Virus record (IMG/VR): IMGVR_UViG_3300046836_000171 | Location: 1-54,043 of that record | Direction: 5' to 3' (one strand) | DNA from: a virus | DNA: 54,043 nucleotides | Part shown: positions 40,071 to 48,014 of the stretch, piece by piece | Layout: every line of letters begins with the position of its first letter | How positions within the stretch are numbered: position 1 is the stretch's first letter | Made by a program: the position numbers and the translations under genes | Notes under the pieces: model-generated | Database searches by the model: none | What the model saw: the letters and a program-made list of their open reading frames with translations, nothing else | Told to the model about the DNA's origin: nothing

Positions 40071-40835
40071 ATGGCCCTGACCCAGCGAGAGTCCGCGTTC
40101 GTTGACGCCTACCTGACCGACTTCAACGGGACGCGCGCCATGCTGACCGTGAAGCCATCGATCAGGGAAACCAGCGCCGCGACCATCGCCAGCCGGCTGT
40201 TAAGGAAAGTGGAGGTGCAGTCTGAGATTGCGCGCCGGGCGCTCGCGATGAAGGACACGATGGAGTTGGAGGCGCGCGACCTGACCCGCATGTGGGCGCA
40301 GATCGTCACCGTAGACCGCAACGAAATCGCCGAAGTGCGGCGCGTCTGCTGCCCCTGGTGCTGGAGCCCGAACGACGATCCCCAGGAGACGCCCGGCCAG
40401 CGTTCGGCTCGCTGGCGGAAGCACGAGTCCCTGATCAAGCAGATCGCAGCGAGGGCGAAGGAAGGTCAGCCGCTCACCTTGCCCGAGTTCCCCGAGTTGG
40501 GCGGCGTGGGCTACGACGCGCGCCGGCCGATCAATCCGAGCTGCACCGAGTGCTTCGGCGACGGTCAGACCAAGCTGATTGTGAAGGACACCCGCAAGCT
40601 GAGCCCGGCGGCCCGCGCCGTCTATGAAGGCGTCGATATCAAGAACGGCGACGTGGTGGTGAAGATGCACAGCCGCGAGAAGGCGCTGGAGCTGATCGCC
40701 CGCAAGCTCGGGATGCTGAAGGACGCGGCCGGCGGCGCACCCCCTGGATCATCGGACGAAGCCATGCGCAATGTCACGTCTGACGATCCTCAAGAGGCGA
40801 GTCGCCTGTACCTGCGAATGATCGAGGGAAGCTGA
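40071..40835 (+). CDS. Terminase small subunit with zinc-type insert
   Basis: A 254-residue protein. Residues 1-55 match the Terminase_2 DNA-binding part: LTQRESAFVDAYLTDFNGTRAML, then a KVEVQSEIARRALA helix. Residues about 90-165 carry CCPWCW and CTECFGDG, two CxxC pairs not part of the basic fold, and the C-terminal helix (REKALELIARKLGML) is again typical. It recognises phage DNA for packaging. The zinc insert may add specificity. Confidence 0.85.
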   Translation: MALTQRESAFVDAYLTDFNGTRAMLTVKPSIRETSAATIASRLLRKVEVQSEIARRALAMKDTMELEARDLTRMWAQIVTVDRNEIAEVRRVCCPWCWSPNDDPQETPGQRSARWRKHESLIKQIAARAKEGQPLTLPEFPELGGVGYDARRPINPSCTECFGDGQTKLIVKDTRKLSPAARAVYEGVDIKNGDVVVKMHSREKALELIARKLGMLKDAAGGAPPGSSDEAMRNVTSDDPQEASRLYLRMIEGS

Positions 40836-40837
40836 TC

Positions 40838-41086
40838 ATGCTGGCTGACGAAGTGATGGAAGGCGCGGAGCTGCTGAGGTTGCGCGACCAGCTCAAGGCG
40901 GGGCTCGTCTCGATCCGAGATAACGTGGCTGGGTCCGGCAAAGTGCAGATCGATATCGGTCAGACCGAAATCGCTGAATACGACTGCAAGGGCCGGGCCT
41001 CGCCGCGTACCGGCCGGCGCTTGATCAACGCCATGCTGAGCGACGTCAACGCCCGGCTCGACGTGCTGGGGATCGTTTTCGAATGA
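40838..41086 (+). CDS. Small hypothetical protein in the packaging operon
   Basis: An 82-residue protein with a helical N-terminus (ELLRLRDQLKAGLVSIRDN) and a helical C-terminus (RRLINAMLSDVNARLDVLGI). It follows the small terminase by 2 bp and overlaps the peptide deformylase start. No motif or family is recognised. Confidence 0.63.
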   Translation: MLADEVMEGAELLRLRDQLKAGLVSIRDNVAGSGKVQIDIGQTEIAEYDCKGRASPRTGRRLINAMLSDVNARLDVLGIVFE

Positions 41087-41631
41087 CGACTGAGCGCATG
41101 ATGACCCCCGGAGAGGCGGCCGCCGCGATCATCCTGAAGGACGGCGACCCGCGCCTGCGCGAGCGGTGCAAGCCGTGGGTCTTCGGTGGCGGCATGGACG
41201 GCTCGGCGAACGAGCTGGGCGAGCGCCGCGAGCTGGCCGAGCTGCTGAACCTGACCATGCGCAAGGCCGGCGGCGGCGGGCTGGCCGCGCCGCAGATCGG
41301 CGTCATGCGCCGGGTCTTCTGCATCGCGCTCGGCCCAGCGGCGGGGCTGGTGTGCTTCAACCCCTCGATCGGCGTCCGCATGGGTGCGCGCAAGAAGGTC
41401 AGCGAGGGCTGTCTGAGCTACCCCGGCGTGTTCATCAACGTGTGGCGCAGCGAAGGCGTGCGGGTCCGCTTCACGTCGATGACCGGCGCGCCGATCGAGC
41501 GCGAGCTGTGGGGCCGCGAGGCGCACGCCTACCAGCACGAACTCGATCACCTTGACGGGCGGACCCTGCCCGACTTCGTTCCGGCCCATGTGTGGGAGCG
41601 CGAACGGCTGGCCGCGAAGGCGAGGGCATGA
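41083..41631 (+). CDS. Peptide deformylase
   Basis: A 182-residue protein with all three active-site boxes: GGGLAAPQIGV (motif 1), SEGCLSYPGV (motif 2, Cys metal ligand) and YQHELDHLDG (motif 3, HExxH-like with catalytic Glu). It removes the formyl group from new proteins. Phage versions are known in marine phages and are thought to support bulk synthesis. Here it is placed between terminase genes. It has ATGA overlaps at both ends. Confidence 0.92.
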   Translation: MTTERMMTPGEAAAAIILKDGDPRLRERCKPWVFGGGMDGSANELGERRELAELLNLTMRKAGGGGLAAPQIGVMRRVFCIALGPAAGLVCFNPSIGVRMGARKKVSEGCLSYPGVFINVWRSEGVRVRFTSMTGAPIERELWGREAHAYQHELDHLDGRTLPDFVPAHVWERERLAAKARA

Positions 41632-41690
41632 TCTGGCTGCTGCTGGCGATGTTCTGCCCGAGCTGGCCGTGGCCGCGACATGCGCCGTGA
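41628..41690 (+). CDS. Possible 20-residue hydrophobic microprotein
   Basis: ATG at 41628 overlaps the deformylase stop (ATGA), and the stop at 41688-41690 overlaps the next start (GTGA). The peptide is hydrophobic (MIWLLLAMFCPSWPWP and four more residues). The two coupled junctions suggest a translated relay between deformylase and the next gene, or a real membrane microprotein. It could equally be a translational linker with no function of its own. Confidence 0.45.
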   Translation: MIWLLLAMFCPSWPWPRHAP

Positions 41691-41968
41691 ATCCTTGGAC
41701 GATCTGCTGTGTCCCCGGCTGCGCGCACCGGACGCGGCGCTATACCCGCCCCTGGGATGGCGAGTGGATATGCGCCGAGCATTGGCGACTCGTCCCCGGG
41801 TCGCTTAAGTCGCTTCGCGCCCGCTTGGTGCAGCGCTACCGTCGCCGCGGCCAGATGGACATGACCGCTCTTCACTACCTGCCACAGACCCGAGCCGCCG
41901 ACCGCATGTTGCGCGGCGTCTGGCGGCGCATGAAGGCGGCGGCGATCGAGCGCGCGGCCGGTCTCTGA
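41687..41968 (+). CDS. Small zinc-site protein before TerL
   Basis: A 93-residue protein from GTG 41687; another in-frame GTG at 41669 is possible. [14 protein letters not shown] and [11 protein letters not shown] give Cys and His residues for one zinc site, and the remainder is strongly basic ([13 protein letters not shown]). It may bind nucleic acid. It is coupled to TerL by TGATG. Confidence 0.65.
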   Translation: MNPWTICCVPGCAHRTRRYTRPWDGEWICAEHWRLVPGSLKSLRARLVQRYRRRGQMDMTALHYLPQTRAADRMLRGVWRRMKAAAIERAAGL

Positions 41969-43638
41969 TGGCTGACGGCTCCGGTCTTCCCGTCGCCTTC
42001 GATTGGAAGAACCCCGACTACGTTGACGTGTTCGACCGCCGCACCCGCCGCCTGCAATGGCTGCGCGGCGAGATGGCGCGCGAAATCGAAGAGGGCCTAG
42101 AGCCCACCGTCCTGCCGACGCTGCGCCGCTACTACCGCGACCACCCGGCCGACTTCATCAACGATTGGGGCGTGACCGTCGATCCGCGCAACCTGGAGCG
42201 CGACCTGCCGGCGGTGATCCCCTTCCTGTTGTTCCCCAGGCAGCGCGAGTTCGTGGACTTCGTGATGGAGCGCTGGCGCGGCCGCGAGCCCGGCCTTGTC
42301 GAGAAGAGCCGCGACATGGGGATGAGCTGGCTGACCGTCGCCTTCGCCGCGACGCTGTGCCTGCATATCCCAGGGATGGCGATCGGCTTCGGCTCGCGGA
42401 AGGAAGAGTATGTCGATGGGACCGACAACCCGAAGTCCCTCTTCTGGAAAGCCCGCCAGTTCGTCCACTACCTGCCCCGCGAGTTCCGGGGAGGATGGGA
42501 CCGCCGGCGCCACGCGGCGCACATGCGCCTCGCCTTCCCCCTAACGGGGGCCACGATGACCGGGGAAGCCGGCGACAACATCGGCCGCGGCGACCGCACG
42601 GCTATCTACTTCGTGGACGAAGCCGCGCACGTCGTGCGCCCCCAGCTCATCGAGGCGTCGCTCAGCCAGACGACGAACTGCCGCATCGACCTGTCGAGCG
42701 TCAACGGCATGGCGAACGCCTTCGCGGCCCGGCGCTGGGGCGGCAAGATCAAGGTCTTCATCTTCGATTGGCGCGACGATCCGCGGAAGGATGACGCTTG
42801 GTATCTGAAGCAGCAGGACGAGCTCGATCCCGTCGTGCTGGCCCAGGAGGTTGATCGCGACTACACGGCCGCCGTCGAGCGCGTGCTGATCCCGGGCGTG
42901 TGGGTCCGCGCGGCGATCGACGCGCACCTGAAGCTTGAGCTGCTAGGCCACGGCCGCCGGCGCGGCTCGCTCGACGTCGCCGACGAGGGGGCCGACCGCA
43001 ACGCCTTCATCGCCCGGCGCGGGGTGATCATCGACCACATCGAGAGCTGGTCCGGCAAGGGGTCCGACACCTTCGCGACCACCGAACGCGCCTTCTTCCT
43101 GGCCGACACGCTGGGGCTGGAGGGGTTCAAGTACGACGCGGACGGGATCGGCTCAGCCTGCCGCGGCGACGCTCGGGTGATCAATGAGCGGCGCGTGGCG
43201 AGCGGCGGCCGCAAGGTAGAAGTGCTGGCCTACCGCGGATCGGCCGGCGTGATCCATCCCGAGCGCGAGGACGTGAAGGGCCGGCTGAACGAAGACTTCT
43301 TCATGAACCGCAAGGCGCAGGATTGGTGGCGGCTGCGCCAGCGGTTCCAGGCGACCTACCGGGCGATCGAAGACCTGAAGCTGCCGCCCGACCAGCGCCG
43401 GCCGGTCGATATCAACGCGCTGATCAGCATCAGCAGCGAGGCGGGGCCGGCGCACTTGCAGCTCGTAGCCGAGCTGTCCCAGCCAACCTTCACGATTAAC
43501 GTCGCCGGCAAAGTGGTGGTAGACAAGAAGCCGGATGGGGCGAAGTCCCCGAATCTGGCGGACGGGGCGATGATGGAGTTCGCTGAAGACGACGCCCTGC
43601 CGATCGTCATCACCGACGACGCGCTGGCGAAAATCTGA
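41968..43638 (+). CDS. Terminase large subunit
   Basis: A 556-residue packaging motor. The ATPase has an atypical Walker [11 protein letters not shown], at about residue 112, and a Walker [10 protein letters not shown], near 213. [15 protein letters not shown] is the coupling region. The nuclease part begins with [12 protein letters not shown] near 337 and continues with [14 protein letters not shown]. It pumps DNA into the prohead and cuts it. It overlaps the portal start by TGATG. Confidence 0.92.
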   Translation: MADGSGLPVAFDWKNPDYVDVFDRRTRRLQWLRGEMAREIEEGLEPTVLPTLRRYYRDHPADFINDWGVTVDPRNLERDLPAVIPFLLFPRQREFVDFVMERWRGREPGLVEKSRDMGMSWLTVAFAATLCLHIPGMAIGFGSRKEEYVDGTDNPKSLFWKARQFVHYLPREFRGGWDRRRHAAHMRLAFPLTGATMTGEAGDNIGRGDRTAIYFVDEAAHVVRPQLIEASLSQTTNCRIDLSSVNGMANAFAARRWGGKIKVFIFDWRDDPRKDDAWYLKQQDELDPVVLAQEVDRDYTAAVERVLIPGVWVRAAIDAHLKLELLGHGRRRGSLDVADEGADRNAFIARRGVIIDHIESWSGKGSDTFATTERAFFLADTLGLEGFKYDADGIGSACRGDARVINERRVASGGRKVEVLAYRGSAGVIHPEREDVKGRLNEDFFMNRKAQDWWRLRQRFQATYRAIEDLKLPPDQRRPVDINALISISSEAGPAHLQLVAELSQPTFTINVAGKVVVDKKPDGAKSPNLADGAMMEFAEDDALPIVITDDALAKI

Positions 43639-46508
43639 TGGCTGACGACGCCGGCACGTTCGCCCAGCCCTACCGAGTGGTCGCAAGCGCCCGCTGGTCG
43701 CAGCCGGCGCGCGGCCCCGAGTGGACGCTAACCGGCATGGACGCGCTCGCCGGCGGGCTCGGGGCCAGCGCCGAGCTGGTCCCCTACAGCCACGTCCCGC
43801 GGATGAACCCGAAGGATATCTTCAGGGCCTACCAGCCGCCCCCAGGCTTCGGCGCGGCCGGCGTCGATGCGGCCAAGGGCGGCGACGCCACGCTGGCGAT
43901 GGACGAAGCGATTGCGATCGCCCAGGATTGGGACAACGCCGTGGGCGCCCACGCGCTCCAGATCGGCGGCGCGCAGCTCACCCAGGGCATCGGCTTCCTG
44001 GGCTACCCGTTCCTCGCCGAGCTATCGCAGCGCCCCGAGTACCGGAAGATCAGCGAGACGATCGCCGAAGAGCTGACCCGTAAGTGGATCAGGGTCTCAT
44101 CGATCAGCGACGGCGAGGACAAGACGCAGAAGGTCGATGACCTGAACGGGGCGATCGAGCGCTTCCGCGTGCGCGAGCGCTTCCACAAGGCGGCCGAGCT
44201 GGACGGCTTCATGGGCCGATCGCAGCTCTACATCGACGTGGGGAAGAGCAGCGACGCAGCCGAGCTGGCGACGCCGCTCATGCTGACGCCCGAGAAGATC
44301 GCCAAGGGCTCGCTCAAGGGCTTCCGCGTGGTCGAGCCCATGTGGAGCTATCCGCTCGACTACAATTCATCGGACCCGCTGGCCGAGAACTTCTACGTCC
44401 CCGTGAGCTGGGCGGTGATGCAGCGCCGCGTCCACGCCTCGCGCCTGCTGACCTTCATCGGCCGCCCGATGCCCGATCTGCTGAAGCCGGCCTACGCCTT
44501 CGGCGGGCTCAGCCTCAGCCAGATGGCGATGCCCTACGTGCAGAACTGGCTGCGCACCCGGCAGTCGGTCAGCGACCTGATCCACAGCTTCAGCGTGATG
44601 ATCCTCTCGACCGACATGGGCGCGACGCTCGACGCGGAGGGCATGAACAAGCTGTTGCGCCGCGCCCAGGCGGCCGCCCTCTTCCGCGACAACCGCGGGC
44701 TCCAGATCATCAACAAGGCGACCGAAGAGTTCGCCAACGTCAGCGCACCGCTGAGCGGCCTCGACGCGCTTCAGGCGCAGTCGCAGGAACAGATGGCGAG
44801 CGTCAGCGGCATCCCGCTGGTCAAGCTGCTGGGAATCACGCCGAGCGGGCTGAACGCCTCATCGGATGGCGAGGTTCGGGTCTTCTACGACCGGGTGAAG
44901 GCGACCCAGGAGAAGTTCATGGGGCCGAACCTGAAGCATGTCATGGACGTGCTTCAGCTCAATGAGTGGGGCGAGGTTGACCCCGATATCGTCTATGAGT
45001 GGGTTCCGCTGTGGGAGCTGGACGAAGCCGGCAAGGCCGCGGTGCGCAAGACCGACGCGGACACCGGCGCGGTGCTGATCGAGTCGGGGGCGCTGGCGAC
45101 CGAAGAAGAGCGCAAGCGCATCGCGAGCGCGCCGGATTCGCCCTACCAGGGGCTCGACGTCGATGACATGCCCGATCCGCCCGACATGGGCGAGGGCGAA
45201 GAGGGCGCGCCGGATATCCCCGGCGCTGGGGCGAAGGCGAGCGGCAACCCGGCGAGGACTGCCGAGCCTGCGGCCGTCGAGCGCGCCGGCGACCATGCGC
45301 TCGACGCCGAGTTCCGCGAGTCCGACCACCCGCGCGACAATGACGGCAAGTTCAGCGAGGGCGGCGGTGGTGGCGGTGGCGGTGGCGCGGTCGAGAGGCG
45401 ACGGGCTGGGGCTAACCCGGCCAAGCTGACCAAGCCGCAGCGCGTCGCGCTTGAAAGGGTCGCTGCCGGTCAGCAGCCGGGCAACGTCGGTCATGTGCGC
45501 GAGCGCCTTACGGAGGGGGGGCTGATCCATCACACCTTCAACGAACATGGAATTGGCACCGCGCACCTGACCGAGAAGGGGCGCGCGGCGCTGGGGATCA
45601 AAGAGCCGAGCGCGCCGCCCCCGGCCAACGTCCATCCCGAAGTCGCCAAGACGCTCGGCGAGGCGGGGCTCAAGCGTCTGCACGATGCGATCGGCAGCAA
45701 GGATCACAAGTCGATCCTCGCCGCGCTCGCCCCCGCGGCCGGAAAGCGGCGCGAGGGCGCGTCGATGCCGATCGAGCATCACGGCTCGCCCCAGGCGATC
45801 GCGAAGTTCCTGGGATCGCGCACCTACGTCGCGCCGGACGGATCGGAGGCCAGCCACCCCGAAATCATCGATCATCTGGTGGACAAGGCGCTGAGCTACG
45901 CGGGGGCCGGTGGCGTGCGACGGAATCGTGAAGTGCTGTTCGTCACCGGGCCGCCGGCGGCCGGCAAGTCCACGATCGCCGAAATCCTCGCCGAGCGGAA
46001 CGGCGCGGCGATCCTCGACCCCGACGACGCGAAGAAGGTCATCCCCGAGTTCAACGGCGGCCTCGACTCCAGCTACGTCCACGAAGAGTCGTCAACGCTC
46101 ACCGGCTACGTCGGGGGGCGCCTGACCGATGAGGGCGCGAACATCATCTATCCGATGGTGGGGGACAGCGCGGAGAAGATCAGCAAGAAGATCGATGACT
46201 ACCGCGCCAAGGGCTACAAGGTCGGCATCGTCAATCTGGACGTCTCGGCCGACAACGCCGCGCAGCGCATGGCGAGGCGGTTCGTGAAGACCGGCCGGCT
46301 GATCGATCCCGGCTACTTCGGGAGCATCGTGAACGAAGAAGCGCCGCAGAAAGCCTATGCGGCCCTGCGGCAGGATAGTCGCCTAGAGCTGGGCGCGGCC
46401 CAGGTGGACGGGAACACCGCGCCGGGCGAGGAAGCGATCAAAGACGTGATCGGCTCGCCGGCGGGCTATCGCCACGGCCAGCTCGCGAAGGGGCGGCAAG
46501 CGCCCTAG
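43638..46508 (+). CDS. Portal protein fused to zeta-toxin-like kinase domain
   Basis: A 956-residue protein, about twice the normal portal length. Residues about 45-500 are a DUF1073-type portal (GYPFLAELSQRPEYRKISET, SLKGFRVVEPMWSYPLDYNS, VHASRLLTFIGRPMPDLLKP, LRTRQSVSDLIHSFSVMIL). At 563 comes DHPRDNDGKF and a Gly run. Residues about 590-660 resemble a winged helix (RERLTEGGLI, LTEKGRAALGI). From about 730 a zeta-type kinase follows: Walker A GPPAAGKST at 771-779, DPDD at 794-797, and NIIYPMVGDSAEKISKKID with GYKVGIVNL. Twelve portals per virion would carry twelve kinase domains. Confidence 0.87.
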   Translation: MADDAGTFAQPYRVVASARWSQPARGPEWTLTGMDALAGGLGASAELVPYSHVPRMNPKDIFRAYQPPPGFGAAGVDAAKGGDATLAMDEAIAIAQDWDNAVGAHALQIGGAQLTQGIGFLGYPFLAELSQRPEYRKISETIAEELTRKWIRVSSISDGEDKTQKVDDLNGAIERFRVRERFHKAAELDGFMGRSQLYIDVGKSSDAAELATPLMLTPEKIAKGSLKGFRVVEPMWSYPLDYNSSDPLAENFYVPVSWAVMQRRVHASRLLTFIGRPMPDLLKPAYAFGGLSLSQMAMPYVQNWLRTRQSVSDLIHSFSVMILSTDMGATLDAEGMNKLLRRAQAAALFRDNRGLQIINKATEEFANVSAPLSGLDALQAQSQEQMASVSGIPLVKLLGITPSGLNASSDGEVRVFYDRVKATQEKFMGPNLKHVMDVLQLNEWGEVDPDIVYEWVPLWELDEAGKAAVRKTDADTGAVLIESGALATEEERKRIASAPDSPYQGLDVDDMPDPPDMGEGEEGAPDIPGAGAKASGNPARTAEPAAVERAGDHALDAEFRESDHPRDNDGKFSEGGGGGGGGGAVERRRAGANPAKLTKPQRVALERVAAGQQPGNVGHVRERLTEGGLIHHTFNEHGIGTAHLTEKGRAALGIKEPSAPPPANVHPEVAKTLGEAGLKRLHDAIGSKDHKSILAALAPAAGKRREGASMPIEHHGSPQAIAKFLGSRTYVAPDGSEASHPEIIDHLVDKALSYAGAGGVRRNREVLFVTGPPAAGKSTIAEILAERNGAAILDPDDAKKVIPEFNGGLDSSYVHEESSTLTGYVGGRLTDEGANIIYPMVGDSAEKISKKIDDYRAKGYKVGIVNLDVSADNAAQRMARRFVKTGRLIDPGYFGSIVNEEAPQKAYAALRQDSRLELGAAQVDGNTAPGEEAIKDVIGSPAGYRHGQLAKGRQAP

Positions 46509-46678
46509 GGCTTCTTGCCCTTGTTCTCTGCGAACCGCGGGTCATCCTTGGCGAGAGGCGTTCCGACCAGCGGAACCTCGCCGCGCATGACCGCCCGTTC
46601 GAAGTCGTCCATCCGATCCTGCGCCGCCGGCCCGTGGGGACCGTCGCGCCAATCGGCGGGTTTCTGTTTGTCTGCCAT
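46505..46678 (-). CDS. 57-residue hydrophilic protein
   Basis: A small charged protein (MADKQKPADWRDGPHGPAAQ at the start, KDDPRFAENKGKKP at the end). Its stop lies in the CTAG that also encodes the portal stop on the other strand. It is the last gene of accessory operon A. It resembles short unannotated phage proteins and shows no motif. Confidence 0.62.
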   Translation of the reverse strand: MADKQKPADWRDGPHGPAAQDRMDDFERAVMRGEVPLVGTPLAKDDPRFAENKGKKP

Positions 46679-46696
46679 GTTGGCTACCTAAGCGGG

Positions 46697-46837
46697 TTAG
46701 TCTCCTTCTTCAAGTTCGTCTTCCGGCTCATCATCGCCGTCGAGGCGGTTGCCGTCTTCGTCGCGGGGCGCTTCGTCCGCCTCGCGCATTAGGCGCTCAC
46801 GCCAATCGGCGTTCCGGTTGGGCCAGCGGGGAGTCAT
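46697..46837 (-). CDS. 46-residue acidic protein
   Basis: Starts MTPRWPNRNADWRERLMREA and ends in a very acidic run (DGDDEPEDELEEGD). GGAG lies seven bases before the ATG, which overlaps the preceding stop (ATGA). Acidic small proteins of this kind sometimes mimic DNA or block host enzymes, but nothing here proves it. Confidence 0.6.
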   Translation of the reverse strand: MTPRWPNRNADWRERLMREADEAPRDEDGNRLDGDDEPEDELEEGD

Positions 46838-47064
46838 CGGTCGGCTCCTTCATTCAGCTCGCGCAGCCCGCGGCCGATCAACTCCACGATCTTGCCGTGG
46901 CGCGTCTCGCCGGGCTGGGCGTCTATCGCCGCCGCCATGTCGGGCTCCAGCCGCAGCGCGATCTGAACCCGCTTCACGGCCCGCGGCGGGCGTCCCATGC
47001 GCTTCGGTGGGTTGGCCGCGGCGAGCTGGGCGTACAGCTCGGCCGCGTCGGGCTTGGCGGTCAC
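46834..47064 (-). CDS. Ribbon-helix-helix-like DNA-binding protein
   Basis: A 76-residue protein. Residues about 22-32 contain an AT-hook-like GRPPRAVKR, then VQIALRLEPDMAAAIDAQPG and HGKIVELIGRGLRELN have the strand-helix-helix pattern of Arc/CopG repressors. It may regulate the shared leader promoters or act as an antitoxin-like repressor. It is coupled on both sides inside accessory operon A. Confidence 0.68.
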   Translation of the reverse strand: MTAKPDAAELYAQLAAANPPKRMGRPPRAVKRVQIALRLEPDMAAAIDAQPGETRHGKIVELIGRGLRELNEGADR

Positions 47065-47264
47065 AGGTTGCTCCCTTTTGTCGCGACCTGGAGCCGCGCT
47101 TTGGCGATCATCTGCCGGGCCTTGGCGCCCGACAGATCGAGCGGCGGATGATGGCGGGCAGAGTGAGGATCGCCGCGCTGCACCGCGAGCTCCCGGAGCG
47201 TCTTCGTCCCCTCAAAGCGGACTTGGTAGGTCGCCCCGGTGTCGTCGCTGACGTAGACGATCAT
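47061..47264 (-). CDS. Small hypothetical protein
   Basis: A 67-residue protein with a beta N-terminus (MIVYVSDDTGATYQVRFEGT) and a basic C-terminus (KARQMIAKARLQVATKG). It overlaps both neighbours by ATGA. Unknown function. Confidence 0.6.
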   Translation of the reverse strand: MIVYVSDDTGATYQVRFEGTKTLRELAVQRGDPHSARHHPPLDLSGAKARQMIAKARLQVATKGSNL

Positions 47265-47743
47265 GCGACCGCCCTCCGAGCCTTAGCTCGCGCCTGCCAT
47301 TCGTCCGCCGCCTTCGCCTGGGCGGCGTCGCGCGGCAGATACATGGCCGGATCGAGGAACGCTCCGAGCGCTTCGCGATCCTCATCGTTGAAGTGCGAGT
47401 TGTCGGGCTTCGCCACTCCGCGCGATGCGTGATGCTCTAAGAACTCGCGCGGCCAATCGAACACGTCGGGGTTCTCGCTGGCCAGCTCGACGGCGGCCGA
47501 CAGGTCGGCGCGGCGCGGGCTCTTGATCCGGTTTTTGTAGTGCTGGAGCGCGCCGGTGCAGAGGCTCGCTTTCCCGGTCCCGCCGCACGTCTTGTGGCAG
47601 GCGATCGGGATATCGAGCTGCACCATCGCCACGAACTCGACGGCCGGGAAGCCGCCCAGCCAGCCCGGCGGGTGCTTGCGCCGCCACGGACATTCATCGC
47701 AGGGCTGCGCGCCCGCGGGCTTCATCTGCAAGTCATCGGTCAT
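47261..47743 (-). CDS. DUF6283-like Cys protein, first gene of operon A
   Basis: A 160-residue protein. CDECPWRRKHPPGWLGGFPA near the N-terminus and IACHKTCGGTGKASLCTGAL in the middle hold the cysteines and His typical of DUF6283 proteins, perhaps a metal or iron-sulfur site. The C-terminus is helical and charged. It follows leader copy A with AGGAG nine bases before the ATG. The function of the family is not known to me. Confidence 0.7.
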   Translation of the reverse strand: MTDDLQMKPAGAQPCDECPWRRKHPPGWLGGFPAVEFVAMVQLDIPIACHKTCGGTGKASLCTGALQHYKNRIKSPRRADLSAAVELASENPDVFDWPREFLEHHASRGVAKPDNSHFNDEDREALGAFLDPAMYLPRDAAQAKAADEWQARAKARRAVA

Positions 47744-47817
47744 CTGTCTCGTCTCCTACGTTGTGCGGCTTCCCGGCCGCTGGTTGATGGATATCAGATA
47801 TCAGGGAACGGCGTCAA
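47744..47817 (-). promoter_or_regulatory. Shared leader element, copy A (minus strand)
   Basis: On the minus strand: TTGACG (47817-47812), 16 bp, GATATC (47795-47790), a hairpin with 5-bp arms (47780-47776 and 47769-47765) and loop CGGGAA, then ACGTAGGAG and the ATG at 47743. TGATATC occurs twice in a row upstream of and within the -10 region. The -35 overlaps the end of operon B's last gene. Confidence 0.8.
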
Positions 47818-48014
47818 GTCAGGGGACTCTCCAAAAGCTGAAGGATCACGAGACAAAGCACCGCGTGCGGGTCCTGGTTGGGGTCTGGATCATCGACCAC
47901 GGAAAGGGCGTCGCGCATGAGTCGCCTGATCTCAGTCACCGTGAACCCGCGTGGCCGAACGCCCATGCTCCGCAGCATCCGTTTGACTTCCTGCATCCCG
48001 TGTCGGTCACGCAT
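47814..48014 (-). CDS. Small hypothetical protein, last of operon B
   Basis: A 66-residue protein from ATG 48014, overlapping the preceding stop by 8 bp. It is basic and helical at first (MQEVKRMLRSMGVRPRGFTV) with a hydrophobic C-terminal helix (HAVLCLVILQLLESPL). Its end overlaps the -35 of leader copy A. Confidence 0.58.
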   Translation of the reverse strand: MRDRHGMQEVKRMLRSMGVRPRGFTVTEIRRLMRDALSVVDDPDPNQDPHAVLCLVILQLLESPLT

